Shown piece after piece: positions 53,897 through 63,313 of a DNA stretch of 64,000 nucleotides. The stretch is taken from the NCBI RefSeq assembly GCF_020907245.1, contig NZ_JAJJWH010000002.1, positions 124,001 to 188,000 of the forward strand, read 5' to 3'. Both the position numbers and the translations under genes were made by a program. The notes under the pieces are model-generated. The model was not told the origin of the DNA and did no database searches. It saw only the letters and a list, made by a program, of their open reading frames with translations. Numbering within the stretch: position 1 is the stretch's first letter; each line of letters starts with the position of its first letter. This DNA comes from Pontibacter harenae. Its GTDB lineage: Bacteria > Bacteroidota > Bacteroidia > Cytophagales > Hymenobacteraceae.

Positions 53897-55009
53897 CTAG
53901 TTATTTTTCTGCCCTATACCCAATTTGTCTTTTATCTTATCTATGGTAAGCGCATGTTCTTCCGTACCGTCAGTACCTAGCAAAAAGGAGTAAGCATTCA
54001 GCTCGCTATGGTTATCACAGTATACTTTAAACATGCCCAGAAAAGGGACGGCCACAAACATCCCTGGCAAACCCCAGATCATCCCTCCTACCACAATGCT
54101 AAGAATTGTGAACATAGGATTTATGTTGACCTTGTTTCCTGTAATGTTTGGGGTAAGAATATTATTTTCTGTAAACTGAACTAGCAGAAAAAAACCGACC
54201 ACTACAAGAGTCTTTTGCGGATCGCCCTGTACCATAAGCGTATAGATAACGGGGAAGGCTCCACCGATAAGCGTTCCGAAGTAAGGTATGAAGTTGATGA
54301 GGGCAGCAATAATACCTAACAGTATGGCATAGTCTACTCCAATGATGAGCAAGCCTATACTGTTAATGACACATAGTATGAGAATTACAATAACGACACC
54401 ACTCATATAACGCTTCATTACGCTGGCAATTTCGTCTATAACGCACTGCGTCGAGGAATGGCGAAAGGAAGGAAGCAGGCGAAGTATAAAGTTCTCAAAC
54501 TTGTTACGGTAGTAAAGCAGCAAAAACATATAAACAGGTATAAGCCCAAATTTGGTGATGGTGTTCGTTGTGGCCATCAGCACATCTGCAATAAAACCTC
54601 CGCTAATCTCGAAGGCATTATAAACCTGCTTCCGCAACCAATGCTCGTTCGCTGAGTCAGTGTCGCCAAACTTATCATCAATCGCGTATTGTAGCCTGTC
54701 CAGGTTCTTTAGTGCTTGCTCCTGCAGGCTCGGAAAATCAGACAGGAAAGTAGAAAGCTGTTTATACAAAAGCACAAACAAACCAACTATAGCCAGTGTG
54801 CTTAAAATAATGGTTATGAAGTTTGCTAGAATTCTAGGTACACCCCATTCTTCTAGTTTCTTTACCACCGGATATAGCAGATAAGAAAAAAGAACTGCCA
54901 TAAAAATTGGGTAAAGAAACTCCCGTGCCGCCACCAGTACGTACACCAACAAAACCAAGAAAAGCAGAATCCAAGTAAACTGTTTTATCCGATCGAGTTT
55001 TTTTGCCAT
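53897..55009 (-). CDS. AI-2E family transporter
   Basis: About 370 aa from the ATG at 55009 (MAKKLDRIKQFTWILL); 27 further upstream codons are open but lack helix character. Family signs: FLYPIFMAVLFSYLLYPVVK, the hydrophilic periplasmic middle, then DYAILLGIIAALINFIPYFG and NILTPNITGNKVNINPMF with GGMIWGLPGMFVAVP. Eight membrane helices. Family members are proposed AI-2 exporters or Na+/H+ antiporters; the substrate here is open. Divergent from the helicase gene. Confidence 0.9.
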   Translation of the reverse strand: MAKKLDRIKQFTWILLFLVLLVYVLVAAREFLYPIFMAVLFSYLLYPVVKKLEEWGVPRILANFITIILSTLAIVGLFVLLYKQLSTFLSDFPSLQEQALKNLDRLQYAIDDKFGDTDSANEHWLRKQVYNAFEISGGFIADVLMATTNTITKFGLIPVYMFLLLYYRNKFENFILRLLPSFRHSSTQCVIDEIASVMKRYMSGVVIVILILCVINSIGLLIIGVDYAILLGIIAALINFIPYFGTLIGGAFPVIYTLMVQGDPQKTLVVVGFFLLVQFTENNILTPNITGNKVNINPMFTILSIVVGGMIWGLPGMFVAVPFLGMFKVYCDNHSELNAYSFLLGTDGTEEHALTIDKIKDKLGIGQKNN

Positions 55010-55117
55010 ATATTTTAATACTCCATTTATAGCAAAAAGGGTATGTTTTGATAAGCAGGAATGAAATAGAGAAGGATTTGAAGAAAACACTTATCTGAAG
55101 TAGCCATAGTAATTACG

Positions 55118-55125
55118 TACCTTTG
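55118..55125 (+). promoter_or_regulatory. Putative -7 box TACCTTTG of the DbpA-like gene
   Basis: Exact TAnnTTTG match 129 bp before the ATG at 55254. No TTG at the right distance, so only moderate support; it implies a leader of about 120 nt. Confidence 0.4.
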
Positions 55126-55253
55126 TTACCAGATCAAAACTTAAAAATGAGTTTCAAATCTAACGCTGTTCCCAATAACCATGTTGAGATAGCAGTACAG
55201 GTATACAAAGCCTAAAGTCTAACATCTTTTTCTATCATCTAGAATCTAACCCA

Positions 55254-56630
55254 ATGCCAACTTTCCAAGACCTGAAACTAAATCCGCAGCTGCTACAAAG
55301 CCTGCAGGAGTTGAATTATACCACGCCCACTCCTATTCAGGAGAGTGCCATACCTGTGTTGTTACAGGGCAAAGATGTAGCAGGACAAGCCGAAACTGGA
55401 AGTGGCAAAACGGCTGCTTATGGGTTGCCCCTTTTGCAAAGCGTAAAAACGGAGTTGCAGCATGTACAGGCACTAATAGTGGTGCCTACACGAGAACTGG
55501 CTTTGCAGGTGCGCCAGGAGCTAAAGCAATTCGGCAAAAACATCGACAACCTGAAGATCAGCGCCTTCTATGGCGGGCATGCTTTCTCACAGGAGCGAGC
55601 TTCCCTGGCCCATCCGCCACAGGTGTTGGTAGGCACACCAGGCCGACTGACAGACCACCTCAACCGCAACACCTTAGATTTGACTCATACCAAAATAGTA
55701 ACCCTGGATGAAGCAGATAAACTTTTGGAGATGGGATTTCAGGAGGAGCTAGACCAGATTATAGAAGCACTCCCCCGCCAGCGACAAGTTGTTCTTTTTT
55801 CTGCCACCATGCCAGACCCTGTAAAAGAACTTATCTCAGATTCACTGAAAGATCCGAAGTTTATAAAAGCCTCCTCCAATGCCATACCTGACCAGGTAAA
55901 GCTGATAGGCATAAAGGTTGAGCAATCGGAAAAGAAGGCTACGGTAGTGCAGCTCTTGCAAAGCTTGCCACAGGCAGGCACAGTTGTTTTTGCCAACACC
56001 CGCGCAGCCGCCGATGAACTTACAGAACAACTACAGGATGCTGGTTTAGCAGCCAAAGCTTTACACGGTGGCATGGAGCAGCAGGACCGTGAGAAAACCA
56101 TGACCCTCTTCCGTAACAGCAGCACCCACATTTTAGTCGCCACCGACTTGGCTGCCAGAGGACTTGATATCTCTAGCCTAGAAACAATTATTCACTACGA
56201 GTTGCCAGACGACCAGGCCGCCTACCTGCACAGGAGCGGCCGCACAGGCCGTGCTGGCAAAAGTGGCACTGTATATACCTTGGCTACCCTGCGGGACGAG
56301 AAAAAGCTACGAGAGTGGGGACTGGTACGAATGGATGAATGGCTTTCGCTACAGAAGCTACAGGCAGCAGAAACAGCACCTGCTAGTAAAGCCCCTGCCT
56401 TTGCCACTCTTTATATCAGCGGTGGCCGCAAAGATAAAATTAGTCCACGAGATATAGTGGGAGCACTTATAGCGGAAGCAGGCCTGAAAGCAGACACCAT
56501 TGGTAAGATAGAGATACAGGATCGCCAAAGCTTTGTAGCTGTGCCAGAGACTGAAGCTCAAATGATTATCAGTAAGCTTAGTGTTGGCAAAATTAAAGGC
56601 CGCAAGTTTAAGGTAAGCTTGGTTAACTAA
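55254..56630 (+). CDS. dbpA: DbpA-like DEAD-box RNA helicase
   Basis: 458 aa, the usual DbpA length. Motifs: Walker A AETGSGKT (46-53), PTRELA, DEAD (152-155), SAT in LFSATMPDPV, HRSGRTGRAG. The C-terminal DbpA RNA-binding domain is complete (TLYISGGRKDKISPRDIVGA, IGKIEIQDRQSFVAVP, GKIKGRKFKVSLV). In other bacteria DbpA binds a 23S rRNA hairpin during large-subunit assembly. The gene symbol rests on architecture rather than on proven rRNA specificity. Distinct from the tailed helicase at 13152. Confidence 0.88.
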   Translation: MPTFQDLKLNPQLLQSLQELNYTTPTPIQESAIPVLLQGKDVAGQAETGSGKTAAYGLPLLQSVKTELQHVQALIVVPTRELALQVRQELKQFGKNIDNLKISAFYGGHAFSQERASLAHPPQVLVGTPGRLTDHLNRNTLDLTHTKIVTLDEADKLLEMGFQEELDQIIEALPRQRQVVLFSATMPDPVKELISDSLKDPKFIKASSNAIPDQVKLIGIKVEQSEKKATVVQLLQSLPQAGTVVFANTRAAADELTEQLQDAGLAAKALHGGMEQQDREKTMTLFRNSSTHILVATDLAARGLDISSLETIIHYELPDDQAAYLHRSGRTGRAGKSGTVYTLATLRDEKKLREWGLVRMDEWLSLQKLQAAETAPASKAPAFATLYISGGRKDKISPRDIVGALIAEAGLKADTIGKIEIQDRQSFVAVPETEAQMIISKLSVGKIKGRKFKVSLVN

Positions 56631-56741
56631 GGTGCTTTCAAGAGGACTCATAGCAACAGCTTATAAGTTCAAGCTGCAGTTCTCTGGCAAGGCCTCTTAA
56701 TAAGTTTACACGTCTTTAACTCAACTTTAGATCAGAAGCAG

Positions 56742-56749
56742 TAATTTTG
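56742..56749 (+). promoter_or_regulatory. -7 box TAATTTTG
   Basis: Exact TAnnTTTG match 23 bp before the ATG at 56773; the leader would be about 15 nt. No clear -33 TTG. Confidence 0.5.
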
Positions 56750-56772
56750 CTTCCGAACACAACTAACATAGC

Positions 56773-57771
56773 ATGAAAAAAATCTCATTGCTTGCAATTG
56801 CCCTTTTGGCCTGCAGTGCCTTATCTTATGGCTGGGGCTTTTTTGGCCATAAAGTAGTACATCAACTCGCTATCTATGGTCTGCCAAAACAAATGCAAGC
56901 TTTCTTTTACAAGCACCAAGATTACCTGGTTCAGAAATCTGTTAGACCAGATGAGCGTCGTAACGATGATCCTACTGAGGCTCCACGTCATTTTATAGAT
57001 ATTGATGTGTATGGAGAGGATGCCGTATATACCATGCCTCAGGCCTGGGAAGCCGCTGCCGCTCGCTACTCTGCCGATACACTGGTAAAATATGGTATTG
57101 TGCCTTGGCATGTTGTTGTAATGAAAGAGCGCCTTACAAACGCCTTCAAGCAGCAAAACGCAGACAACATATTATACTATGCAGCAGACCTAGGCCATTA
57201 TATAGCCGATGCACACGTACCGCTGCACACCACCGTAAACTACGATGGGCAGCTGACAAACCAAAAGGGTTTACACAGCCTGTGGGAATCGAAAGTGCCA
57301 GAGATGCATGCAAAGACATACCAACTACAAAATAAAAAAGCTGTTTATCTTCCCGACACAGAAAAAGCAATTTGGGAAGTTGTAAGAGCTTCTCATAAAC
57401 TTTTTCCGCAAGTGCTGGAAGTAGAGCGTGAGGCAACCAAAGGATTTACGCCTGAAACGAAATATGTTACTGTTGAACGTTACGGCAGACAACGCCAGTA
57501 TTATTCAGATGAGTTTGCTGCAAAGTATGCCGAACTGCTGGGCCCAACTGTGGCACAGCGCCTGGAAGGATCTGCAGAGGTAATTGCTAATTTCTGGTAT
57601 ACATGTTGGGTAGACGGCGGCAAGCCTGACCTGGATAAGCTGATGGAAAATAAACTAACCAAAGCTGAAAAGAGAGAACTGAAACAGGAGAAAAAGATTT
57701 GGAAGAAAAATCAGCTGTTTCAACAAAACAAGATTATTGCCACGCAAAAGCAAAACAATACAGCTGAGTAA
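56773..57771 (+). CDS. Secreted zinc-dependent phospholipase C / S1-P1 nuclease-fold protein
   Basis: 332 aa. The signal peptide ends at about residue 20, so mature protein starts at Trp21 in WGFFGHKVVH. A mature N-terminal Trp is a zinc ligand in this fold, and His26 follows. More ligands: the His/Asp set in YYAADLGHYIADAHVPLH and LHSLWESK. Fits the phospholipase C/S1-P1 superfamily of three-zinc hydrolases. The last 40 residues are a Lys/Gln-rich charged tail. Substrate (lipid or nucleic acid) cannot be decided. Confidence 0.85.
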   Translation: MKKISLLAIALLACSALSYGWGFFGHKVVHQLAIYGLPKQMQAFFYKHQDYLVQKSVRPDERRNDDPTEAPRHFIDIDVYGEDAVYTMPQAWEAAAARYSADTLVKYGIVPWHVVVMKERLTNAFKQQNADNILYYAADLGHYIADAHVPLHTTVNYDGQLTNQKGLHSLWESKVPEMHAKTYQLQNKKAVYLPDTEKAIWEVVRASHKLFPQVLEVEREATKGFTPETKYVTVERYGRQRQYYSDEFAAKYAELLGPTVAQRLEGSAEVIANFWYTCWVDGGKPDLDKLMENKLTKAEKRELKQEKKIWKKNQLFQQNKIIATQKQNNTAE

Positions 57772-57791
57772 TTAAATTCTGCGCCACATAT

Positions 57792-57830
57792 AGCGGCTAT
57801 ACTTGCTTGTGCAGGTATAGCCGCTTTTTC
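57792..57830 (+). terminator. Rho-independent terminator
   Basis: 11-bp stem AGCGGCTATAC/GTATAGCCGCT followed by a T-run, 21 bp after the stop. Confidence 0.9.
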
Positions 57831-57959
57831 TTTAAGGTTTTATTCGTTGAAGCAATTATTGCCTATGGTTGCTACACTAAAATTGCACTCTTTTACTGAG
57901 GTTAAACAGCTCAAGAACGAATAACCTATAAAACAGGAAACTTCGTATACCAAAGATAT

Positions 57960-58796
57960 ATGAAGCTACTCTTTCTTATACTCTCTTTCGGTCTTTTGAT
58001 TATTGCGCCTGTTAGTGCTCAGAATACAAAGCAAATACAGCAGACAGTAGAACAAATTGCACAGAAATACAGAACACTAGACGCCCAAGCTGATTACGTT
58101 AAGGCCAACGGTGTGCCCATAGCCAAAGAAACTCGCTTTATCCAACCCGAAGATGAAGTAGTGGAAGAATACAGTAGCTTAAAGCAAATTGCGCTGGTGC
58201 GGCACGGTGAACCAGATATAAACAAGACTGGAAAATTTTCGCATCAAGAAGCTCAGCGATATGTAACTCGGTACGACAGCGTAGGCATAGTAGTACCTGA
58301 CAAACCTTTTTTTGAAATAAAAGACCCTAAAGAAGTAGCTATCTTTTCAAGTTCAGTACAAAGAGCACAAGCTACTGCACAATACCTCTTCGGCGACTCA
58401 ACCGAAATGGAAGTGTCGCGGGATTTCAGAGAGTTTGAAACCCGTATTGGGAAGCGAGCCATCAAGTTAAGACTACCCATCAAGCTCTGGACAACAAGTG
58501 CTCGCATCAAGTGGATGTTAGGCCTGGGTCGCGGTGAAATCGAAAGTTTCGCTGATGCCAAAAATCGTGCTCAAAAGGCTGCCGAACTAATAGCAGATGC
58601 TACAGAAGAAAGGCCTAAAGTAGTTTTAGTGGCGCATGGCTTTTTGAACCGATACATAAAAGAAGAACTACAAGGAATGGGCTGGCATGTAGTAAAAGAC
58701 GGCGGCTCGAGTTATTTTGCTACGACCGTACTTGTCAAAATCGATCCAGAAAAAAAGCAGAAAGAACAAGCTTCCCACGAATCTGCAGGCCAATAG
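57960..58796 (+). CDS. Secreted histidine-phosphatase-superfamily protein
   Basis: 278 aa. Signal peptide MKLLFLILSFGLLIIAPVSAQ. The phosphohistidine motif RHGE (81-84) lies in IALVRHGEPD, the second catalytic His in VVLVAHGFLNRYI, with FSSSVQRAQATAQYLFG between them. A helical N-terminal extension (about 24-70) precedes the catalytic core. Probably a periplasmic phosphatase; substrate unknown. Tail is Lys/Glu-rich. Confidence 0.88.
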   Translation: MKLLFLILSFGLLIIAPVSAQNTKQIQQTVEQIAQKYRTLDAQADYVKANGVPIAKETRFIQPEDEVVEEYSSLKQIALVRHGEPDINKTGKFSHQEAQRYVTRYDSVGIVVPDKPFFEIKDPKEVAIFSSSVQRAQATAQYLFGDSTEMEVSRDFREFETRIGKRAIKLRLPIKLWTTSARIKWMLGLGRGEIESFADAKNRAQKAAELIADATEERPKVVLVAHGFLNRYIKEELQGMGWHVVKDGGSSYFATTVLVKIDPEKKQKEQASHESAGQ

Positions 58797-59327
58797 CTTT
58801 TTGATTTTACCCTCCGTTTTTAGCAGGCCACAGTTTAATCTGGTTCAAAATAATTGCTTTGGTAATTTTTCAATTTACAAGCATAAGTAATGATCGTTCG
58901 TCGCTGTCTGTAGAGCCAGCAGTATCAATAAATCAGAACTTTGTCAGGAATTCTGTACCTGCATTCTCACTATCTCGCTGCCAAGGCTCCTATTACCTGC
59001 TCCCGTGTTACCCTATAAACGCTACTTCTGGTAGAGTTACAATAAAAATACGGTATTTGAAATCACAATTTCTCATGCTAAGTATAAACACTGATTTTTG
59101 CACTAAAATAAATAAGCTACAAAACCTAAAATTCCATATCACAACTCTCTATAATAGAGAAGAACGAGCAAAATAAAACACTTGTGAACACATGCATGAA
59201 TTTCAACCACAGCTCAAATTGCACTGCTCTACACTAAGTATAAACTACTATCCACGGATAGATTAGCAAAACTCAGCTGCTTCTGCAGTAGCAGCACGTA
59301 CAAATCAGTACTAAAACTTATTAAGCT
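58797..59327. other. Intergenic region, no gene supported
   Basis: 531 bp. A 105-codon frame (58859-59176, +) has no domain, signal or good composition and I leave it out. No terminator was found directly after the phosphatase gene and no full promoter match. Confidence 0.45.
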
Positions 59328-60491
59328 ATGAGAAAAAACAACCAGAGTAGTAAAGATTTTACTTCAGAATTAGTACCTCAGCATGGGGTAAAGCAACAAC
59401 AGAAAAAAAACAAATGGATGCGTTTAGTCCATATGTTAGTCTTAGTAGGAATTGTTTCTTCCTTGTCAGCCTGCGACGATGATGACTCAGGCACCTTAGA
59501 ACCAGACGGGCCAAGACCTGAATGGGGACCAACTATAACAGACGAGATGCTTACTGTAATAGAAGCGCTGGACAGCTTAATGTCTGGGCCACCTCTACAT
59601 GAGCGTACAGCAGAAGAGGCACGTATGGCACCTACCCCAGCAGACGCTGTTATGGCCGTAATGGAAAACAACAACATTTCTATGCCACCGTCTATGGTTG
59701 ATACCACAGGTCAAAAAATCCCTGTGGATGGCGGCATGATCCATGTTCGTATCTATACTCCTCAAAATGCCACCGCACCACACCCAGGCATTGTTTATTA
59801 TCATGGTGGTGGCTGGGTAATAGCTGGCATCGACACGTACGACGCTTCGGCACGTGCACTTTCAGAAAAGACTGGAGCCGTTGTGGTTTCTGTAGCTTAC
59901 CGTCAGGCACCAGAATATAAATTCCCTACCGCACATAACGATTCATTTGCGGCTTACCAGTGGGTGCTTAATAATGCAGCGTCGCTTAACATTGACATGG
60001 ACCGTATAGCCGTAGCTGGTGAAAGCGCAGGTGGTAACCTGGCCGCAGCTGTCAGCATGATGGCTCGTGACAACAACGTGCAAATGCCAGTGCACCAACT
60101 ACTGGTGTACCCTATTGCAGACCATAATTTTGAAACACCATCTTACCTAGAATATGCTAATGCGAAGCCTCTGAGCAGACCGCTCATGATGTGGTTCTTC
60201 GATAAGTACCTAAGCAGCCCTGCAGATGCAGAAAGCCCTTGGATCTCACTGGTAGACGCTCCTGACCTTACAGGACTACCGCCTACCACCATTATAAACG
60301 CTGAAATTGATCCACTACTGAGCGAAGGCCAAACGTATGCCGAAAGGCTAGAGGCAGCAGGGGTGCCAGTTACAACGAGGGTGTATGAAGGTGTAACGCA
60401 TGAGTTTTTTGGAATGGCCGCTGTTGTACCGCAAGCCGCCGATGCACAAGACCTTGCAGCCGAAGAATTAAATGAGGCTTTTGAAGATTAG
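59328..60491 (+). CDS. Lipoprotein alpha/beta-hydrolase of the HSL family (esterase)
   Basis: 387 aa. A lipobox SSLSAC with Cys49 is followed by Asp residues (DDDD), so it is likely a lipoprotein; a later start at Met31 (59418) would give a shorter, more usual signal. Oxyanion motif HGGGWVIAG, nucleophile Ser in AVAGESAGGN, the acid in EIDPLLSEG and the final His in GVTHEF complete the hydrolase set. Hormone-sensitive-lipase-like enzymes cleave short-chain esters. Single-gene unit with its own terminator. Confidence 0.9.
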   Translation: MRKNNQSSKDFTSELVPQHGVKQQQKKNKWMRLVHMLVLVGIVSSLSACDDDDSGTLEPDGPRPEWGPTITDEMLTVIEALDSLMSGPPLHERTAEEARMAPTPADAVMAVMENNNISMPPSMVDTTGQKIPVDGGMIHVRIYTPQNATAPHPGIVYYHGGGWVIAGIDTYDASARALSEKTGAVVVSVAYRQAPEYKFPTAHNDSFAAYQWVLNNAASLNIDMDRIAVAGESAGGNLAAAVSMMARDNNVQMPVHQLLVYPIADHNFETPSYLEYANAKPLSRPLMMWFFDKYLSSPADAESPWISLVDAPDLTGLPPTTIINAEIDPLLSEGQTYAERLEAAGVPVTTRVYEGVTHEFFGMAAVVPQAADAQDLAAEELNEAFED

Positions 60492-60540
60492 TTTTTAGAT
60501 AACTTTAAATCAAGGTAGCAATTATACCAACTATAAAAGT

Positions 60541-60576
60541 AAAAGCCGCTTGACTGTAGTGTCAGGCGGCTTTTAT
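60541..60576 (+). terminator. Rho-independent terminator
   Basis: 14-bp stem AAAAGCCGCTTGAC/GTCAGGCGGCTTTT (one T-G wobble), 49 bp after the esterase stop. Confidence 0.85.
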
Positions 60577-60752
60577 ATTTTACTAGCATTTTGAAAGCAT
60601 CTGTTCAACTACCTATACATAGGCCATTGTAGCTTCCTATGGCGATGTGCTTAGTGCAGCGGTAAACTTGGTTTTAAAACTCTATGAGCCAAGATCGCCT
60701 ATACCTTCAGTCATACATTAGCGTAAGAAATAGTATACAGAAACGAAACAGG

Positions 60753-61637
60753 ATGATGAAAGAAACTACCATAGAAGACGTGATAAAGCAGCATGAGGAA
60801 TCTGGCTACTACTTTAAGGTGAATGGTGTACAAAGTTTTGCTCTTGATGTAGGCTCTGGAGAACCAGTGCTTTGTTTGCATGGTGTTCCTACTTCCTCCT
60901 TTCTTTACCGAAAGCTTGCACAGGCTTTGGCTGCCAAAGGCCTGCGAGGAATATCTATAGACTTACCTGGTTTAGGACTAGCTGACAGACCCGCAGACTT
61001 CGACTATTCTTTTAGGGGCTTAGCGGACTTTTGCATAAAGGCCACAGATGTTCTTGGCTTAGAAAAGTGTCATTTGGTTGTGCATGATATTGGAGGCCCA
61101 ATAGGCTTTGCACTTGCTGCACAACTCAGAGGCAGAATTCTATCTCTTACTATTCTGAACACTTGGGTAGATGTAGAGGCGTTTGAAAAACCTCTACCAA
61201 TGCGACCGTTCGAGAAACCTGTACTAGGCGAAACGGAATTAGCGTTGCTTACCCATAAAACATGGCACCTTGCTTTTTCTTCTTTTGGAGTTTCCAGTAC
61301 TAATGGGATTTCCAATCCAGAAATAGAGGCTTATATCGACTTATTGAAACGAGATGATAACGGCAGCGCCTCTCTGAAAATAATGCGCAACTTCGATAAA
61401 AGCGCTGCTTTCAAGGAAATGTGCTATCAGGCCGTACAAAACACTCCTTATCCTGTACAGGCTATTTGGGGTGCCGAGGATCCTGGGTTAACATACGAGC
61501 GTTATGGTTTGGAGATAAAAAAAGCCGCAGGTTTGGCACTAGTGCATAAGCTACAAGCGAAACACCTGCTACAGGAAGAGAAATGGGATGAAATAACTGA
61601 CCTAATTGTGCTGCAGGCAGCCTCAGGACAGGTTTGA
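60753..61637 (+). CDS. Alpha/beta-hydrolase with Asp nucleophile (dehalogenase/epoxide-hydrolase type)
   Basis: 294 aa from the ATG at 60753; the open frame reaches 60684 but the extra 23 residues look non-homologous. Oxyanion HGVPTSSFLYRKL, then the nucleophile elbow VVHDIGGPIGFAL. Here the nucleophile is Asp, as in haloalkane/haloacetate dehalogenases and epoxide hydrolases. The Trp that often follows Asp in dehalogenases (HDWG) is Ile. Acid in WGAEDPGL and His in KHLLQEEKWD. Substrate uncertain, cytoplasmic. Confidence 0.85.
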   Translation: MMKETTIEDVIKQHEESGYYFKVNGVQSFALDVGSGEPVLCLHGVPTSSFLYRKLAQALAAKGLRGISIDLPGLGLADRPADFDYSFRGLADFCIKATDVLGLEKCHLVVHDIGGPIGFALAAQLRGRILSLTILNTWVDVEAFEKPLPMRPFEKPVLGETELALLTHKTWHLAFSSFGVSSTNGISNPEIEAYIDLLKRDDNGSASLKIMRNFDKSAAFKEMCYQAVQNTPYPVQAIWGAEDPGLTYERYGLEIKKAAGLALVHKLQAKHLLQEEKWDEITDLIVLQAASGQV

Positions 61638-61778
61638 AGCTTATCCATCAAAGACAACAACGAAGTATAATGAGTTAAAAGTCCCTGCTTAGAGTACGCA
61701 GTTTGCCTGCAGATAAGGCTAACTTAAAACTGAAATTACTTATTGCCGTTTTAATAATAGAACCAGTTATGAAAACTT

Positions 61779-62783
61779 ATGCAATTTAAAAGACCACCGA
61801 TACTGCATAACGAGCAAGGAAAAGTGCGGACTGTAGGGTTCGAGTTAGAGTTTACAAATCTTGGAATAGAGGAATCGGTGCAAATTATACAAGACCTTTA
61901 CGGAGGCGAAGTAAACAAAGAAGGCCGTTTTAAGCAAAAGGTGGTAGGTACAAGTCTTGGCGACTTCACTATAGAGTTTGACCTTACTTTGCTGACCGAG
62001 AAAGGCTACAGAAAATTACTGACGCCGTTTAATATCCACCTGGATGAAGTAAAGCTCCAAAATGGCACTTTAGAAGATGAGGTAGAGAAAGCCCTTGAAA
62101 GTATAGTGGGCAAAATATTCCCTTATGAAATCGCCTGCCCTCCTGTTCCTTGTACAGAACTGGAACAACTGGAAAGGCTAAGAGAGTCTCTATACAGCCA
62201 TAGTGCTGAAGGTACTGAGTCTTTTATTACCAATGCTTTCGGAACTCATATAAATGCTGAATCGCCTCGGCTAGATGCAAACACGCTCTTGAACTACATA
62301 AAAGCTCTGATACTCCTTTACCCCTGGCTGCTACAGATAGGTAAAACTGATCTAGCCCGTAGATTCAGCCCTTTTATAGATCCATTTCCAAGCACTTATG
62401 CGCAGCTTATATTGGCTTCAGACTATAAACCTGATCTCACAAAACTCATATCCGACTATCATACTTATAACCCAGACCGTAATCGGCCGCTAGATATGTA
62501 TCCAATCTTTGCTGCCTTAGATAAAGACCTAATTCAGCGGTATAAAGATATAGGCAAGGTAAAGGCGCGAAACACCTTCCATTATAGGCTGCCTAATAGT
62601 TCTATTGCCCAACCAACTTGGACTTTAGCTCAGGAATGGAACAACTGGATTTTAATAGAAGAACTAGCCTCTGACCAGGAAAAGCTGGATAAGACTAGTC
62701 AAGAGTTTATAGCTCTAAAGGAAGACACGCTTATTGGTTTTGATAGTAAATGGACGAAGAGAATAGCGCAGTTAGCTTCCTGA
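61779..62783 (+). CDS. Amidoligase-family protein (ATP-grasp/glutamine-synthetase-like fold)
   Basis: 334 aa. Matches the amidoligase family by the opening TVGFELEFTNLG, the acidic strand VVGTSLGDFTIEFDLTLL, ACPPVPCTELEQLERL and SFITNAFGTHINAESPRLDA. These enzymes are predicted COOH-NH2 ligases that make peptide-like bonds in modified peptides, cell wall or storage compounds. They usually lie beside a glutamine-amidotransferase-type peptidase, but no such partner is here: upstream is a hydrolase on the same strand, downstream the convergent NuiA gene. No signal peptide, so cytoplasmic. Confidence 0.8.
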   Translation: MQFKRPPILHNEQGKVRTVGFELEFTNLGIEESVQIIQDLYGGEVNKEGRFKQKVVGTSLGDFTIEFDLTLLTEKGYRKLLTPFNIHLDEVKLQNGTLEDEVEKALESIVGKIFPYEIACPPVPCTELEQLERLRESLYSHSAEGTESFITNAFGTHINAESPRLDANTLLNYIKALILLYPWLLQIGKTDLARRFSPFIDPFPSTYAQLILASDYKPDLTKLISDYHTYNPDRNRPLDMYPIFAALDKDLIQRYKDIGKVKARNTFHYRLPNSSIAQPTWTLAQEWNNWILIEELASDQEKLDKTSQEFIALKEDTLIGFDSKWTKRIAQLAS

Positions 62784-62863
62784 TATCTTTGAGGGAACTC
62801 TAATATGAAAATATTTAACAGGTTTTATTAAAAACGAACGGGATAGTTGCTTCGCTCTACCTA

Positions 62864-63286
62864 TTACGTTTCAACGAGTATGGTTTTGAGGCCCAGCAAC
62901 TCCCCTGTACTAGCCTTGCCCAATATGAAAGCTGTGATTTTACGCTCACCAACCCTATAGACTTTAGTTTGTTGCAGGTGCTGTTCTATAAATGCCTGCA
63001 GCTTCTGAAAGCGAGAGGCTTCAAGCTTTTCCTCGTCTGACATGTCTTCCGTTTCGTTTGTCATTTTCCGAAAAAAATACTGCAGTTCGACTACTTCTAC
63101 CTTCTCCTCCTCTGCCTTTCCTGCCCAGGCAAGTAGCTCTGTTGTTGTTGTTGGTTCGCTACCGTCTTTGCCTGAAAAATGTACCACCTCGAATGTAGCA
63201 TCTGTCTCACTAACGTAAAACAAACCTTCTGACTGCTGTCGAAGCCCCTCCAACAGGTTTGCCGTGGAAATATCTGTATTATCCAT
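62864..63286 (-). CDS. nuiA: NuiA-type inhibitor of the adjacent NucA-like nuclease
   Basis: 140 aa, acidic, cytoplasmic. It aligns along its length with Anabaena NuiA as I recall it: LLEGLRQQSEGLFYVSETDA with the conserved Glu27 of the SE motif, FEVVHF, RFQKLQAFIEQHLQQ, KVYRVGE, AFILGKASTGELLGLKT and the C-terminal VET. Glu in SE and the terminal Thr are contacts to the nuclease active site in the NucA-NuiA structure. The gene starts 27 bp after the NucA-like gene on the same strand, so enzyme and inhibitor are co-transcribed. Confidence 0.85.
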   Translation of the reverse strand: MDNTDISTANLLEGLRQQSEGLFYVSETDATFEVVHFSGKDGSEPTTTTELLAWAGKAEEEKVEVVELQYFFRKMTNETEDMSDEEKLEASRFQKLQAFIEQHLQQTKVYRVGERKITAFILGKASTGELLGLKTILVET

Positions 63287-63313
63287 CCGTTTTAAGTTGG
63301 GTAAATGTTGAGC

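Noticed and set aside
58859..59176. 105-codon open frame in the gap before the esterase gene
   Set aside because: Irregular composition, no domain or start signal, AT-rich surroundings; treated as non-coding.
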